From the NCBI GenBank assembly GCA_937890835.1, contig CALADF010000001.1, positions 134,953 through 198,952 of the forward strand: a DNA stretch of 64,000 bases. The letters are read 5' to 3'. The notes beneath the pieces were generated by a model, which worked only from the letters and a program-made list of their open reading frames with translations, was not told the origin of the DNA and searched no databases. The translations under genes were made by a program, and so were the position numbers. How positions within the stretch are numbered: the first letter of the stretch is position 1; each line of letters opens with the position of its first letter. Origin of the DNA: an uncultured bacterium. Its GTDB lineage: Bacteria > Actinomycetota > Coriobacteriia > Coriobacteriales > Eggerthellaceae. Shown here one piece after another: positions 34,444 through 43,928 of this stretch.

Positions 34444-35709
34444 ATGGAAAAGAAGAAAATGTACTACGGTTGGCCGTTGGCCGTCATCCTCGGTCTGCTG
34501 TACTTTCTGACGTCTGGCTTCATTCTGGCCACCGCTCAGATGGTGAACCCGGTCATGATGAAGGATATCGGGCTGTCCGCCACCATGCTCGGCCTCGGCT
34601 TTACGGTGTTCGTGCTGTGCTCCGCCATCCCGGCTCCGCTCGTCGGTCAGCTCGTCGCTAAAATCGGTTCGCGCAACACCATCGCCCTCGGCGGCGGCTT
34701 GGTGACCATCGGCTCTCTGTGCATGATCTTCTTCTGCACGAACCCGGTTACCTACATCATCTTCTTCGGCGTGTTCCTGGGAACCGCTCAGATCATGGCC
34801 GGCCAGATCGCCGTGCAGGCGACCGTCGGCGTTTGGTTCGACAAGCATCGCGGTAAGGCCATGTCCATCGCCATGGGCATCGGCGGCCTGGCGTCTTTCG
34901 TCGCTCCGCTGGTCGTGACCCCGCTCATGGCCTCGACGGGTGACTGGCGCAGCGGCTGGTACATGCTCGCCGCCTTCGGCGTCATCGTCATCATCCTCTC
35001 GATGGTGTTCGTGCGCTCTCGCCCGGAAGACATGGGCCTGGAGATCGACGGTGGTGCGGTTGCCGAGAAGGCGGAGGCTGCCAAGGAGACGAAGCCTTCC
35101 AAGGTGTTCCGCAATCATGAGAAGATCACCTACCGCCAGGCTATCAAGACCCCGACCTTCTGGTTCCTCGCCGTTGCCGGCTGCGGCGGTTTCTGCGGCT
35201 TCGCTTTGACCACCTCTCAAGGTGTTCTGAACTTCACGACGCTCGGGTTCGATCCGATGTTCATCGCGGGCGCGGCTTCCGTCATGGGCATCATCAGCCT
35301 TCTCGCGAAGACGTTCTCGGGCTTTTTGGCCGACCATATCGACCCGGTCAAGCTGCTCATCATCGGCATGGCCTGCCAGATCGTCGGCATCCTGCTCGGT
35401 GCGTTCGCGAGCGCGGGCTGGATGGTCTACGCCTACTACTTCCTGATCGGTTTGGGATTCGGCATCGTCGCCACCAACCTTCCCACGTCCGTCGCAAACT
35501 ACTTCGGCGTCGCCGAGTTCTCCAAGAACCTTGGCACCACGATGCTCATCGGCGGTCTGATCTCCTCCGGCGTCTCCACCTTCGTCGGCATGATCTTCGA
35601 CGCCACCGGCGCCTGCATGGCGGGCTTCCTCGGCGTTGCCGCTTTGCTGGTCGTATGCGTGATCTGCGGCTTCTTGGTTCGCAAGCCCAAGATCAAGGCT
35701 GAGAGCTAG
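34444..35709 (+). CDS. MFS transporter, oxalate/formate antiporter-like
   Basis: This 421-residue protein has twelve predicted helices and a central charged loop (about residues 190-225). The family loop between helices 2 and 3 appears as GQLVAKIGSRNTIALGG. In style it belongs to the OxlT-like MFS group, which carries small carboxylates. ATG at 34444 follows AGGAGGG. The position between a phenol-type enzyme and the acyl-CoA operon suggests uptake or exchange of an aromatic or aliphatic acid; the substrate is not shown. A strong terminator follows. Confidence 0.85.
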   Translation: MEKKKMYYGWPLAVILGLLYFLTSGFILATAQMVNPVMMKDIGLSATMLGLGFTVFVLCSAIPAPLVGQLVAKIGSRNTIALGGGLVTIGSLCMIFFCTNPVTYIIFFGVFLGTAQIMAGQIAVQATVGVWFDKHRGKAMSIAMGIGGLASFVAPLVVTPLMASTGDWRSGWYMLAAFGVIVIILSMVFVRSRPEDMGLEIDGGAVAEKAEAAKETKPSKVFRNHEKITYRQAIKTPTFWFLAVAGCGGFCGFALTTSQGVLNFTTLGFDPMFIAGAASVMGIISLLAKTFSGFLADHIDPVKLLIIGMACQIVGILLGAFASAGWMVYAYYFLIGLGFGIVATNLPTSVANYFGVAEFSKNLGTTMLIGGLISSGVSTFVGMIFDATGACMAGFLGVAALLVVCVICGFLVRKPKIKAES

Positions 35710-35755
35710 TCCTTTCGCATCCGCGAGACCCTGCTCGCTGAAACGGCCTTTCCCG

Positions 35756-35789
35756 AGGCGGACGCGTTGCCCTGCGCGTTCGCCTTTTT
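35756..35789 (+). terminator. Rho-independent terminator after the MFS gene
   Basis: AGGCGGACGCG (35756-35766) pairs with CGCGTTCGCCT (35775-35785) through one G-U pair and is followed by TTTTT. Confidence 0.85.
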
Positions 35790-36025
35790 GCCGTCCTTCT
35801 TATCCGAAATCTGCAACACCTTCATGCGAAAAACGTATAACCCGCCCCATAGCGATGGAGGTGATCAGGCAATATTCGCATTTATTCCTTTCATGTGCTC
35901 CTCTCTATAATTGCCTCAGGCACTGCCAATCCCCGCCCGATCAAGCGGGCAGCGACCGGCCATCGCCACGGATTTCCGGGTCGGGTTGCCGATTCATCCA
36001 TTTAACTATTGGGGAGGAGTAGGTA
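35790..36025. promoter_or_regulatory. Upstream region of the cai/fix-like operon
   Basis: No gene is supported here. The stretch holds A+T-rich patches (for example around 35875-35910) that probably contain the operon promoter. No regulator gene lies in this gap. Confidence 0.35.
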
Positions 36026-37171
36026 ATGGAATTTCAGAAGACCGAGGAGCAGGAGCTGCTGCTCGAGAGCCTGAGAGAGGTCATGGCTCGCGGTGACTTC
36101 GAAGATTACTTCAAGGAGTGCGACAAGACGCATGCGTGGCCTCAAAAAGCCGTCGACGCCTTGGTTGAGGCGGGTTTCGCCTCTTTGGGCATTCCCGAGG
36201 AGTACGGTGGAACCGAGACCGATATTCTGACGCAGATCATGGTCGCCGAGGAGGCGCATGCTCTCGGGTATCCGTCCCTGTGCTGGATCAACTACGCAAC
36301 CGAGGTCGATGATATCCTCACGTTCGGCAACGAGGAGCAGAAGAAGGTCGTTCTCGACTACGCCATGAAGGGCATCAAGCCGTTTACACTCGGATTCACC
36401 GAGCCTCAGGCGGGTTCCGATAGCGCTGCTATGGGCGTTACCGCCACGAAGCGCGACGGCAAGGTCTACATCAACGGCAACAAGACGTTCAACACGTCCG
36501 CCGACCGTGCTCCGTACATGCTGTGCGTGTGCCGCAGCGGCATCAACGAGAACCCCTACAAGGACTTCAGCATGTACCTGTTCCCGATGGACCGCGAAGG
36601 CGTCACCATCGAGAAGCTCGACAAGATCGGCAATAACATGTGCGGCACCTACGAGGTCTACCTCAAGGACGTCGAGTGCGATGAGTCGGACCTGGTGGGC
36701 GAGGAGTGCAAGGGCTTCTACCAGCTCATGAAGAACTTCGAGGTCGAGCGCCTGACGATCTGCGCCGCCAACGTCGGCATGGCGCGCTGCGCCTACGATG
36801 AGGCCGTCCGCTACGCGGGTCAGCGCATGCAGTTCGGAAAGACCATCGGGTCGTTCCAGCTCGTGCAGGAAAAGATCGTCGACATGAAGATCAAGATCGA
36901 GAACATGCAGAACATGCTGTACAAGGCCGCATGGAAGAAGGACCACGGCGAGTCTATCATGATCGACTCCTCGCTGGTCAAGCGCTACACGGGTCGTGCG
37001 GCGTTCGAGGTCATCGACGAAGCGATGCAGATCATGGGCGGGATCGGCTATACGCATGACTGCCGCATCTCCCGCTTGTGGCGCGATCAGCGCGTCTACC
37101 GCATCATGGCGGGCACCGACGAGATCATGGTTCACACGGCGGGTCGCGCGCTCATCAAGGAGGCCCAGTAG
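36026..37171 (+). CDS. Acyl-CoA dehydrogenase, CaiA-like
   Basis: This 381-residue flavoprotein of the acyl-CoA dehydrogenase family shows FTEPQAGSDSAAM (FAD/substrate loop), YAGQRMQFGKTIGSFQLVQEK without its last residues, and the C-terminal IMGGIGYTHDCRISRLWRD and GTDEIM. With FixABCX-type partners it would act as a reductase of an enoyl-CoA, as CaiA does for crotonobetainyl-CoA. ATG at 36026 follows GGGGAGGAG. It leads a nine-gene cluster. The missing hydratase and thiolase genes argue against beta-oxidation. Confidence 0.9.
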   Translation: MEFQKTEEQELLLESLREVMARGDFEDYFKECDKTHAWPQKAVDALVEAGFASLGIPEEYGGTETDILTQIMVAEEAHALGYPSLCWINYATEVDDILTFGNEEQKKVVLDYAMKGIKPFTLGFTEPQAGSDSAAMGVTATKRDGKVYINGNKTFNTSADRAPYMLCVCRSGINENPYKDFSMYLFPMDREGVTIEKLDKIGNNMCGTYEVYLKDVECDESDLVGEECKGFYQLMKNFEVERLTICAANVGMARCAYDEAVRYAGQRMQFGKTIGSFQLVQEKIVDMKIKIENMQNMLYKAAWKKDHGESIMIDSSLVKRYTGRAAFEVIDEAMQIMGGIGYTHDCRISRLWRDQRVYRIMAGTDEIMVHTAGRALIKEAQ

Positions 37172-37232
37172 GGCAGCGCGGGCTTCCCGCTGTTTCCAAA
37201 GTACATTCCGTTTATGAAAAGGGGTAGGGACG

Positions 37233-37994
37233 ATGAACACTGTGGCGTGTTACAAGGTTGTTCCCGATGGACAAGACATCGGAACCAAGCCGGACGGCAC
37301 CCTCGATTTCAGTCGCGCCAAGCGAGTTTTGGGCGAGTACGATCTGATGGCTCTTGAGGAGGCAGCTCACGTCGCAGACGCCACGGACGGCAAGGCGGTC
37401 CTTCTGAGCGCGGGCGACGCCGCTTGCTTCGATACCAAGCTCGTTAAAGCTGCGCTCTCGCGTGGCGCATCCGAGCTTTTCTGCGTTGTCGACGACGAGC
37501 TCGCACATGCTGACGCGTTTCAGACGGCGTCGGTTCTTGCGGGAGCTTTGAAGAAGATGGACGCCGATCTTGTCATCTGCGGCGAGGGATCGTCTGATCT
37601 TTACGCGCAGCAGGTCGGTCTCATCCTCGGCTCGCTTCTCGGCTATGCGACCGTCAACGGCGTGAACAGGATCGAACCCGCCGACGGTTGCGTTATCGTC
37701 GAGCGCGTGCTCGAGAACGAGGTTCAGACCCTCGAGGTGACGCTTCCCGCCGTCGTGAGCGTGACCACCGACATCAACCTGCCCCGTATTCCTCAGCTGA
37801 AGGACATTCTCGCAGCAGGAAAGAAGCCCGTCACCAAATGGACGCTCGACGAGGTGGGCGGCATGCCCGCTTCCAAGGTAGAGGTCGTCTCGACGCTGGC
37901 ACCTGAGAACGTGGAGCGCAAAGGCGTCATCTACGGCGATGCGTCGGATGACAACATCGCCCAGCTGGCAATCGACATCAAGACCGCGCTGTAA
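37233..37994 (+). CDS. Electron transfer flavoprotein beta subunit, FixA-like
   Basis: This 253-residue protein is of the EtfB/FixA family, with KVVPDGQDIG at the N-terminus, the LGEYDLMALEEA helix, DLVICGEGSSD and the LPRIPQLKDILAAGKK segment. It pairs with the next gene to carry electrons to or from the acyl-CoA dehydrogenase. Because FixC and FixX homologues are also present, it belongs to the membrane-linked FixABCX type, which can link NADH, ferredoxin and quinone. Whether it bifurcates electrons cannot be judged by eye. Confidence 0.9.
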   Translation: MNTVACYKVVPDGQDIGTKPDGTLDFSRAKRVLGEYDLMALEEAAHVADATDGKAVLLSAGDAACFDTKLVKAALSRGASELFCVVDDELAHADAFQTASVLAGALKKMDADLVICGEGSSDLYAQQVGLILGSLLGYATVNGVNRIEPADGCVIVERVLENEVQTLEVTLPAVVSVTTDINLPRIPQLKDILAAGKKPVTKWTLDEVGGMPASKVEVVSTLAPENVERKGVIYGDASDDNIAQLAIDIKTAL

Positions 37995-38009
37995 GGAGGT
38001 GCGTTTTCC

Positions 38010-38885
38010 ATGAGCAAAATCGCTAAAGCCTGGGTGGTTGGCGAAACCGCCGACTCGTTCAATTCGCTTTTCGCCGCTGGGTCCCGTCTTGCGGAGTCCG
38101 TCGAGGCATGGAGCATTGGCTCGGCGGGGGGCCTGCTCGAGGACGGCATAGCCGCCTTCGTGGCTGCCGCAGGCGAGCAGATGCCCGACATCGTGCTGTT
38201 TCAGACGACGCGTCGCATGCGCCTTGTCGCCGCGCATCTCGCCGCCGCGCAGGGAACGTGCGTCGTTAACGACACGGTGAGCATCGACGTCGATGACGAC
38301 GGTGCAGTCGTCGCTTGCAACGTCGTGTACGGAGGCAGCGCGACGCGCACCCAGCGCATCGCCGGCTCCATGGCGATCGCGCTTCTCTCCGAGGGCCTTC
38401 TGGTCAACGAGCCCGCCGAAGGTATCGCGCAGGTTGACGTTCAGATGGCTGAAGGAAGCGGAACGAGCGGCATCACCTTCAAGGGCGCAAGCGAGCGTCA
38501 GGTCGAATCCGTCAACCTGGTTGCCGCTCGCAATGTCGTGAGCGTCGGCCGCGGCATCGAGAAGCAGGAGGATCTTGAGATGGTCGGCGATTTCGCCCGT
38601 GCCGTTTCCGCGGAGATCGGCTGCACGCGCCCCATCGCCGAAGGTGTGAACTGGCTTTCCCGTGAGCGCTACATCGGTGTTTCAGGCGTTACCGTGAAGC
38701 CTAACATTTTCGTCGCCGTCGGCGTGTCGGGGCAAATCCAGCATATGGCGGGCGCCACGTCCTCTTCGACGATCATCGCCGTCAACAAGGACAAGAACGC
38801 TCCCATTTTCAAGTACGCCGACTACGGCATCGTCGGCGACTACGCCGAGGTCTTGCCGAAGCTCACCGAGAAGCTTCAAGGCTAA
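38010..38885 (+). CDS. Electron transfer flavoprotein alpha subunit, FixB-like
   Basis: This 291-residue EtfA/FixB protein has a C-terminal FAD-binding domain: GRGIEKQEDL, ELGCTRPIAE-type start (here EIGCTRPIAEG), GVSGQIQHMAGATSSS and AVNKDKNAPIFKYADYGIVGD. It completes the flavoprotein with the preceding gene; AAGGAGG overlaps that gene's stop codon. A hairpin follows and may reduce downstream transcription. Confidence 0.92.
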   Translation: MSKIAKAWVVGETADSFNSLFAAGSRLAESVEAWSIGSAGGLLEDGIAAFVAAAGEQMPDIVLFQTTRRMRLVAAHLAAAQGTCVVNDTVSIDVDDDGAVVACNVVYGGSATRTQRIAGSMAIALLSEGLLVNEPAEGIAQVDVQMAEGSGTSGITFKGASERQVESVNLVAARNVVSVGRGIEKQEDLEMVGDFARAVSAEIGCTRPIAEGVNWLSRERYIGVSGVTVKPNIFVAVGVSGQIQHMAGATSSSTIIAVNKDKNAPIFKYADYGIVGDYAEVLPKLTEKLQG

Positions 38886-38896
38886 GGGGTTGCAGC

Positions 38897-38924
38897 GCCC
38901 GGCGGATAAACGCTTCCGCCGGGC
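38897..38924 (+). terminator. Hairpin after etfA, possible attenuator
   Basis: GCCCGGCGGA (38897-38906) pairs perfectly with TCCGCCGGGC (38915-38924), followed by TTGTTC. The weak T run suggests partial termination inside the cluster. Confidence 0.6.
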
Positions 38925-39001
38925 TTGTTCGGCGGAGATGCTGCGCCGCCGTTTCAACGTGCGCACGGGGGTTGCGCACGATCTGACAAAAGGGGATTAG
39001 C

Positions 39002-39460
39002 ATGAACGAAGAGTTCTTCCAGGGCCTCGCGAAAAACGTCAGCGAGGGTCCCACTCCGTACATCAACATGGCGGGTCTTGTCGCCGATGTCGTCGAGGAG
39101 CGCCATGTGCGCCTGCTCCTTCCCATCGACGAAATCCATCGCAACCATGTCGGCATCGCATACGCGGGAAGCGAGTTCGTCCTCGCCGAAATCGCGGGCG
39201 GCACCTTGTTCATGGCAACGTACGGCACTGACGAGTACGTGCCGATCTTAAAGGGCGTCGACATCAAATTCCTGCAGCCCGGCACCAAAGACCTCGTGGT
39301 CGACATCGCCCTGACCGAGGAGGAGGCTGACGAGAAGCTTGCCGAGGTCAAGGAGCGGGGGCGCGGAAACTACTTCCTCGATATCATGATCAAAGACGTC
39401 GACGGAGCCGAGGTCGCGCTTTTCAAGTTCAACTATTACGCGCTTCCTGCCAGGAAATAA
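39002..39460 (+). CDS. Hotdog-fold protein, PaaI/DUF4442-like thioesterase
   Basis: This 152-residue protein has the hotdog layout: a central helix after HRNHVGIAYAGSEFVLAEIAG and a following beta sheet with VDIKFLQPGTKDLVVD. Relatives hydrolyse or bind acyl-CoA and aryl-CoA esters. In this cluster it may release the reduced acid from CoA, or clear dead-end thioesters. The catalytic residue cannot be assigned with confidence. AAGGGG lies before ATG 39002. Confidence 0.75.
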   Translation: MNEEFFQGLAKNVSEGPTPYINMAGLVADVVEERHVRLLLPIDEIHRNHVGIAYAGSEFVLAEIAGGTLFMATYGTDEYVPILKGVDIKFLQPGTKDLVVDIALTEEEADEKLAEVKERGRGNYFLDIMIKDVDGAEVALFKFNYYALPARK

Positions 39461-39532
39461 CTCGCATCTTGGGCGCGGTTTGAGAACCTGCGTCCCATCT
39501 GATCGATCAGATTGACGAAGGGGAGTTTTGTT

Positions 39533-40900
39533 ATGAAGCACTATGACGCAATTGTCATCGGCGCCGGCGTCGGGGGCCTGGCATCCGCTCTTCTCATGGC
39601 GCATGCGGGTAAGAAGGTCGCCCTTTTCGAGCGGCATTTCTACGCGGGGGGCCGTATCGGCTCCTCCAAGCGTGACGGCTTCACCGTCGATCTCGGCGTG
39701 CATCTCATCTCGCGCGGAGAAAAAGGCCCGCTGATCAAGGTCCTCGAGCAATGTGAAGTCGACCACGGCATCGAGTTCACGAAGGTGCGTCCTATTCAGA
39801 GCACCGGCGGGGAGAACTTCCGTTTCCCGCACGATTTGAAGGGGCGCGTCGCCGATGAGGACTTCGACGGCGTCGTTCGCATGATGACCGAGGTCAAGGG
39901 CATGTCCGATGAGCAGACCCATGAGTTCGACGATCTCACGCTCGAGGAATTCCTCAATCGCTACACCACCGATCCGTTCGTTCACGCATGCGTGAGCCAG
40001 GTTGGGTTCATCTACTGCTGCACCACCGAGAAGACGCTATGCGCCGGTGAGTTCTGCCGTTGCTTGAAGTGGGAGGCTGAGGCGCGCGCGTCGGGTTATC
40101 CCATGGGCGGCTGCACGTCGATCGCCGAGGCGTATCTCAAGGGTCTTGACCGCTATGGTGTAGACGTTCATTTCGGCGCTTTGGTCAGCAAGGTCATCGT
40201 CGAGGATGGTCGTGCTGTCGGCATCGTCGCGAACGGCGAGGAATACCGCGCCGACCTCATCGTCTCGAACGCCGGCTTGAAGGAGACGGTGCGTGATCTC
40301 GTGGGCGCGGAGCACTTCGACAAGGATTACGCCGACTATGTCGAAGGTCTTTCCATTGGTTTCACCTCCATCGTCGCCCGCTACGCGCTCGATACGGTGA
40401 TCAGCCCTGACATCAAGATGCTGTCCAACTTCTCGTCCATGCCCGTCCAGGAGTACAACGACATGATCATGCGCGGTGAGATCCCGAGCGAGATCAATTC
40501 CTTCATCGTGGTGCCTTCCGCATTCGATCCTTCCGTCGCTCCCGAGGGCAAGCAGATCGTCATGATAACCACGGCCGTTCCCGCAGGCATCAAGGAGGAG
40601 TATTGCAAGCCCATCCTCGACGCGCTCGTCGAGGTCGCCGAGAGCCACTTCCCCGGCCTGCGTGAGCACGCGATCTTCGTCGAGGAGATGCTGCCCTCCG
40701 ACGCCGCGCGCATCATGGGCGAAGACGGGGCGGGCATCGGCATCGTTCAGGCCGTTGGCCAGGCCGGCATCCATCGCCCGAAGATCGCCACGCCGATTCC
40801 CGGTCTTTACATCGTCGGCGCCGAAGCGGGCGGCGCGGGCGTTGGAACCGAGCTCGCTGCCAACAGCGCGCTCGAGTTCTTTGAGAACTACGGAAAATAG
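39533..40900 (+). CDS. FAD-dependent oxidoreductase, phytoene desaturase-like
   Basis: This 455-residue protein has an N-terminal dinucleotide-binding motif (AIVIGAGVGGLASALLMAHAG), the GGRIGSS loop, and a C-terminal FAD motif IVGAEAGGAGVGTELAANS, the plan of phytoene dehydrogenase/amine-oxidase-like flavoproteins. ATG at 39533 lies seven bases after AAGGGGAG. Such an enzyme is not part of classical cai or fix clusters; it may oxidise or isomerise a side chain of the pathway's substrate. The reaction is unknown. Confidence 0.82.
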   Translation: MKHYDAIVIGAGVGGLASALLMAHAGKKVALFERHFYAGGRIGSSKRDGFTVDLGVHLISRGEKGPLIKVLEQCEVDHGIEFTKVRPIQSTGGENFRFPHDLKGRVADEDFDGVVRMMTEVKGMSDEQTHEFDDLTLEEFLNRYTTDPFVHACVSQVGFIYCCTTEKTLCAGEFCRCLKWEAEARASGYPMGGCTSIAEAYLKGLDRYGVDVHFGALVSKVIVEDGRAVGIVANGEEYRADLIVSNAGLKETVRDLVGAEHFDKDYADYVEGLSIGFTSIVARYALDTVISPDIKMLSNFSSMPVQEYNDMIMRGEIPSEINSFIVVPSAFDPSVAPEGKQIVMITTAVPAGIKEEYCKPILDALVEVAESHFPGLREHAIFVEEMLPSDAARIMGEDGAGIGIVQAVGQAGIHRPKIATPIPGLYIVGAEAGGAGVGTELAANSALEFFENYGK

Positions 40901-40910
40901 CTCGCTTATC

Positions 40911-40946
40911 GCAGCTTCGGCATAACTGCTTGCTTGCCGAAGCTGC
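40911..40946. repeat. 11-bp perfect hairpin between genes
   Basis: GCAGCTTCGGC (40911-40921) and GCCGAAGCTGC (40936-40946) flank a 14-base loop and have no T run. It may stabilise the upstream mRNA end. Confidence 0.6.
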
Positions 40947-41046
40947 GCGATATTCGCACCCTCTTCCCGTCGTTTGATGAGACAATGATGGGGGAGGGGT
41001 AACAAAACACGATGATGCTGCGTCATCGTGAGAAGGAGGGTGGAAC

Positions 41047-42291
41047 ATGGCTAAGCATGAAGACATTCCCGCTTTCGGCAACCTATCCGGTGTTCGCGTC
41101 GTCATATCCGGCGTCTCGACCGCCGCTCCGTTTGCCGGCGAGATGTTCGCCGATAACGGAGCCGATGTTATCTGGCTCGAGCCGCCGAAGGGCATCGATC
41201 CGTATCGTTGGACGCAGGACGGCTGGGGTGCGCAAAACGAGCATCGCAACATGCGCAACCTCATGCTCGACGTGGTCTCCGAAGAGGGTCATGAGATCTT
41301 CCTCAAGGTCATTGAAACCGCCGACATCTTCATCGAAGCGTCGCGCGGTGGGCAATGGGCGAAGTGGGGTTACACCGACGAGCTGCTTTGGGAGCACAAC
41401 CCAAAGCTGGTCATCGGGCATATGTCGGGGTACGGCCAAGCGGGCGATCCTGACTACGTGAAGCTTCCCGGTTACGATTTCACGGTATGCGCGTTCTCGG
41501 GTCTTATGTACCTCAACGGTTACAAAGACGGTCCGCCTTACATGATTCAGAAATTCGTCACGGACTACTATGCGGGTCTGTTCGCTTACGGTTCGGCGCT
41601 TGCCGCGTACGTCAATGCGCTCAAGACGGGCAAGGGTGAAAGCTTCGATCTCGCTCAGTACGAGGCTGCTGTTCGCTGCCAGGCGGGCTTGTTCGGCAAA
41701 TGGTTCGAGAAGCGGATTCAGGAAGAGCGCGGAGCGGGCGCACCCCGTGACAACATCTCCGCAGGTTCGGGCTATTACGAGTGCATGGACGGCGAGGGCG
41801 TCTACCTGTTCACGGCGGGCCAAGGCGTGTGCAAGAAAGCCATCGAGTTCTTCGGCTTGGAATACGGCAGCGAGCTGTTTCCCGAAGGCATCCCGTCGGT
41901 CGGCATTAAGACGGCGGGTGCCCCGGTGTTCGATGCGGCAATCGAGGATTACTGCTCCAAGCACACCGCCGTCGAGTTCGCCGACGCGATGGCGAAGATC
42001 GGCATCCCGTGCTCGGTCGTCATGAACTACGAGATGATGGAAAACCATCCGCACTATCTCGCACGTGACACCTGGGTCGAGTGGGACACCGTTGACGGTA
42101 AGCACGTCAAAGGCGTCACCTCGGTTCCGCGTTTTAAAAACAATCCCTCGCAGATCTGGCGTGGCTGCCCGTCGCAGGGTATGGATAACGACGATATCCT
42201 CTCTGAAATCGGCATCACCGATGAAGAGAAGATCGCCAAGCTTTACGAGGACGGCATTCTCCGCAAGACCGACTACGTTGGTGGACTTTGA
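41047..42291 (+). CDS. CaiB/BaiF family CoA transferase
   Basis: This 414-residue family III CoA transferase has LSGVRVVISGVSTAAPFAGE at the N-terminus, MSGYGQAGDP, and the catalytic-Asp segment FVTDYYAGLFAYG. It passes CoA between a product thioester and a new free acid, saving ATP once the ligase has primed the cycle. AAGGAGG precedes ATG 41047. Its last codon overlaps the ligase gene by four bases, so transferase and ligase are coupled, as in carnitine-type systems. Confidence 0.9.
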   Translation: MAKHEDIPAFGNLSGVRVVISGVSTAAPFAGEMFADNGADVIWLEPPKGIDPYRWTQDGWGAQNEHRNMRNLMLDVVSEEGHEIFLKVIETADIFIEASRGGQWAKWGYTDELLWEHNPKLVIGHMSGYGQAGDPDYVKLPGYDFTVCAFSGLMYLNGYKDGPPYMIQKFVTDYYAGLFAYGSALAAYVNALKTGKGESFDLAQYEAAVRCQAGLFGKWFEKRIQEERGAGAPRDNISAGSGYYECMDGEGVYLFTAGQGVCKKAIEFFGLEYGSELFPEGIPSVGIKTAGAPVFDAAIEDYCSKHTAVEFADAMAKIGIPCSVVMNYEMMENHPHYLARDTWVEWDTVDGKHVKGVTSVPRFKNNPSQIWRGCPSQGMDNDDILSEIGITDEEKIAKLYEDGILRKTDYVGGL

Positions 42292-43805
42292 TTCGCCTCG
42301 CTGACATAGTCGAATCGTCTGCGGCGCGGCGTCCTCGGGGCATCGCCGTTCGCTTCGGCGAACGCGCGGTGTCCTACGACGAGCTTGCGACGCGTGTGCG
42401 CAAGCTCGTTGCCGTCCTCGAAGGTTACGGTGTGGGCGGCGGCGACAAGGTCGCCCTCATATCGTGCAACTGCATCGCTCATATCGAGTTGGTGTTCGCA
42501 TGCGCTCGTCTCGGCGCCGTCTGCGTGCAGATGAACGTGCGTTTGTCGAATTCCGTCACGGCTAAATTGCTCGACGAGGCCGATCCCCGTGTGATCGTTC
42601 TCTCAAGCGCCATGATGGAGAGGTTCAACTGCGACTCCTCGTTCCATGTGAACTGCAAATCATTTGTCGTAGTCGATGGCGAGATGCCAGGTTCGCCTGG
42701 ATACGAACAGTTGATCAACGAGGCGCGCCCGAGCGCTTTTACAGCTCCTTACGACAAGGACGCTCCTGTCCTCATGCTCTACACATCGGGCACGACGGGT
42801 ACTCCTCGCGGTGTGCTGTTCTCTCATCGGGCGATTGAGTGCCGAATCTCGAAGGACTCGCGCGACCTTGGCATAGACGGCGACACCGTATCGTTGTGCG
42901 TTTTGCCGATGTACCATATCACGCTCATGTCGTCGCTTCTCGTGATGTTCCAGGGCGCCACTTTGATCATCAGCGATCTTCGCGATGCGGAGAGCATCGC
43001 GGGCCTGATCCGCAAGAACGACGTGACGTTCGTCGGACTCGTTCCGTTCATATTGCGCGCGTTGGTGAAGCACCTTGAATGGCGATCGGATCGCCTTGCG
43101 TCGTTGAAGACCGTGCTGTACGGTGGGGAGCCCATTGACCAGACGCTTTTGGCGAGAAGCCAGAAGACGCTCGGATGCGGCTTCATCCAAGGTTACGGCA
43201 TGACCGAGACGGCCTCGGCGATCTGCTATTTACGCCCCGAGCAGCATTTGATACCCGGGAAGCTCGCCACGGTGGGCACACCTGTTGAAGGCGTCGAGAT
43301 CAAGTTGCTCGACGAGGCAGGTGAAGAGGTGGAACCCGGCGAACCCGGCGAGATCGTCGTGAAAACCGACACGATCATGTCAGGGTACTTCGGGGATGAG
43401 AATCGAACTTCCGAGGTTCTCGTCGATGGATGGTACCGCACGGGTGACATCGCCAGAACCGACGGGGATGGTTTCATCGTGCTCCTCGACCGCAAAGCCA
43501 ACCTCGTGATCTCGGGAGGGGAGAACGTTTATCCGACCGAGGTGTGCGTTTGCATCAAGCAGCTCGTCGACGACGTCGATGACGTCGTCGTGCGCGGCGT
43601 TCCCGACGATTATTGGGGCGAGGCGCTGGCTGCGGCGGTCGTCCGCCGACCGGGGTCGTCCATAACCGCCGACGAGATCGCAACTTGGTGCAAATACCAG
43701 CTCGGTTCGTATAAAAAACCGCGTAAGGTGGTGTTTGTTCCGGAGATCAAGAGAAGCGCGACGGGAAAGCCCGACAAAGCCTGGTTCGAAAGCTTGTTCA
43801 GGTAG
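42288..43805 (+). CDS. AMP-forming acyl/aryl-CoA ligase, CaiC-like
   Basis: This 505-residue adenylating ligase has the P-loop YTSGTTGTPRG, YGMTETASA, DGWYRTGDIARTDGDG, DRKANLVISGGENVYPTEVC and a C-terminal RSATGKPDKAW with the probable catalytic Lys. TTG at 42288 overlaps the stop of the transferase gene (TTGA), so translation is coupled. It would activate the unsaturated acid with ATP and CoA to start the cycle. Acid specificity cannot be read by eye; a cinnamate-like or carnitine-like acid are both possible. Confidence 0.88.
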   Translation: MIRLADIVESSAARRPRGIAVRFGERAVSYDELATRVRKLVAVLEGYGVGGGDKVALISCNCIAHIELVFACARLGAVCVQMNVRLSNSVTAKLLDEADPRVIVLSSAMMERFNCDSSFHVNCKSFVVVDGEMPGSPGYEQLINEARPSAFTAPYDKDAPVLMLYTSGTTGTPRGVLFSHRAIECRISKDSRDLGIDGDTVSLCVLPMYHITLMSSLLVMFQGATLIISDLRDAESIAGLIRKNDVTFVGLVPFILRALVKHLEWRSDRLASLKTVLYGGEPIDQTLLARSQKTLGCGFIQGYGMTETASAICYLRPEQHLIPGKLATVGTPVEGVEIKLLDEAGEEVEPGEPGEIVVKTDTIMSGYFGDENRTSEVLVDGWYRTGDIARTDGDGFIVLLDRKANLVISGGENVYPTEVCVCIKQLVDDVDDVVVRGVPDDYWGEALAAAVVRRPGSSITADEIATWCKYQLGSYKKPRKVVFVPEIKRSATGKPDKAWFESLFR

Positions 43806-43928
43806 TGCTTCGCAATGGAATGAAGGATGGTTCGCGAAACGCATGCAGCGCCAGGGCAAACGCTGCGCGCTGCGTGCGTTCCGCTTTCGGATAGCAAGGA
43901 CGTAGGTTATCGTCCGAGGAGAGGGCAT

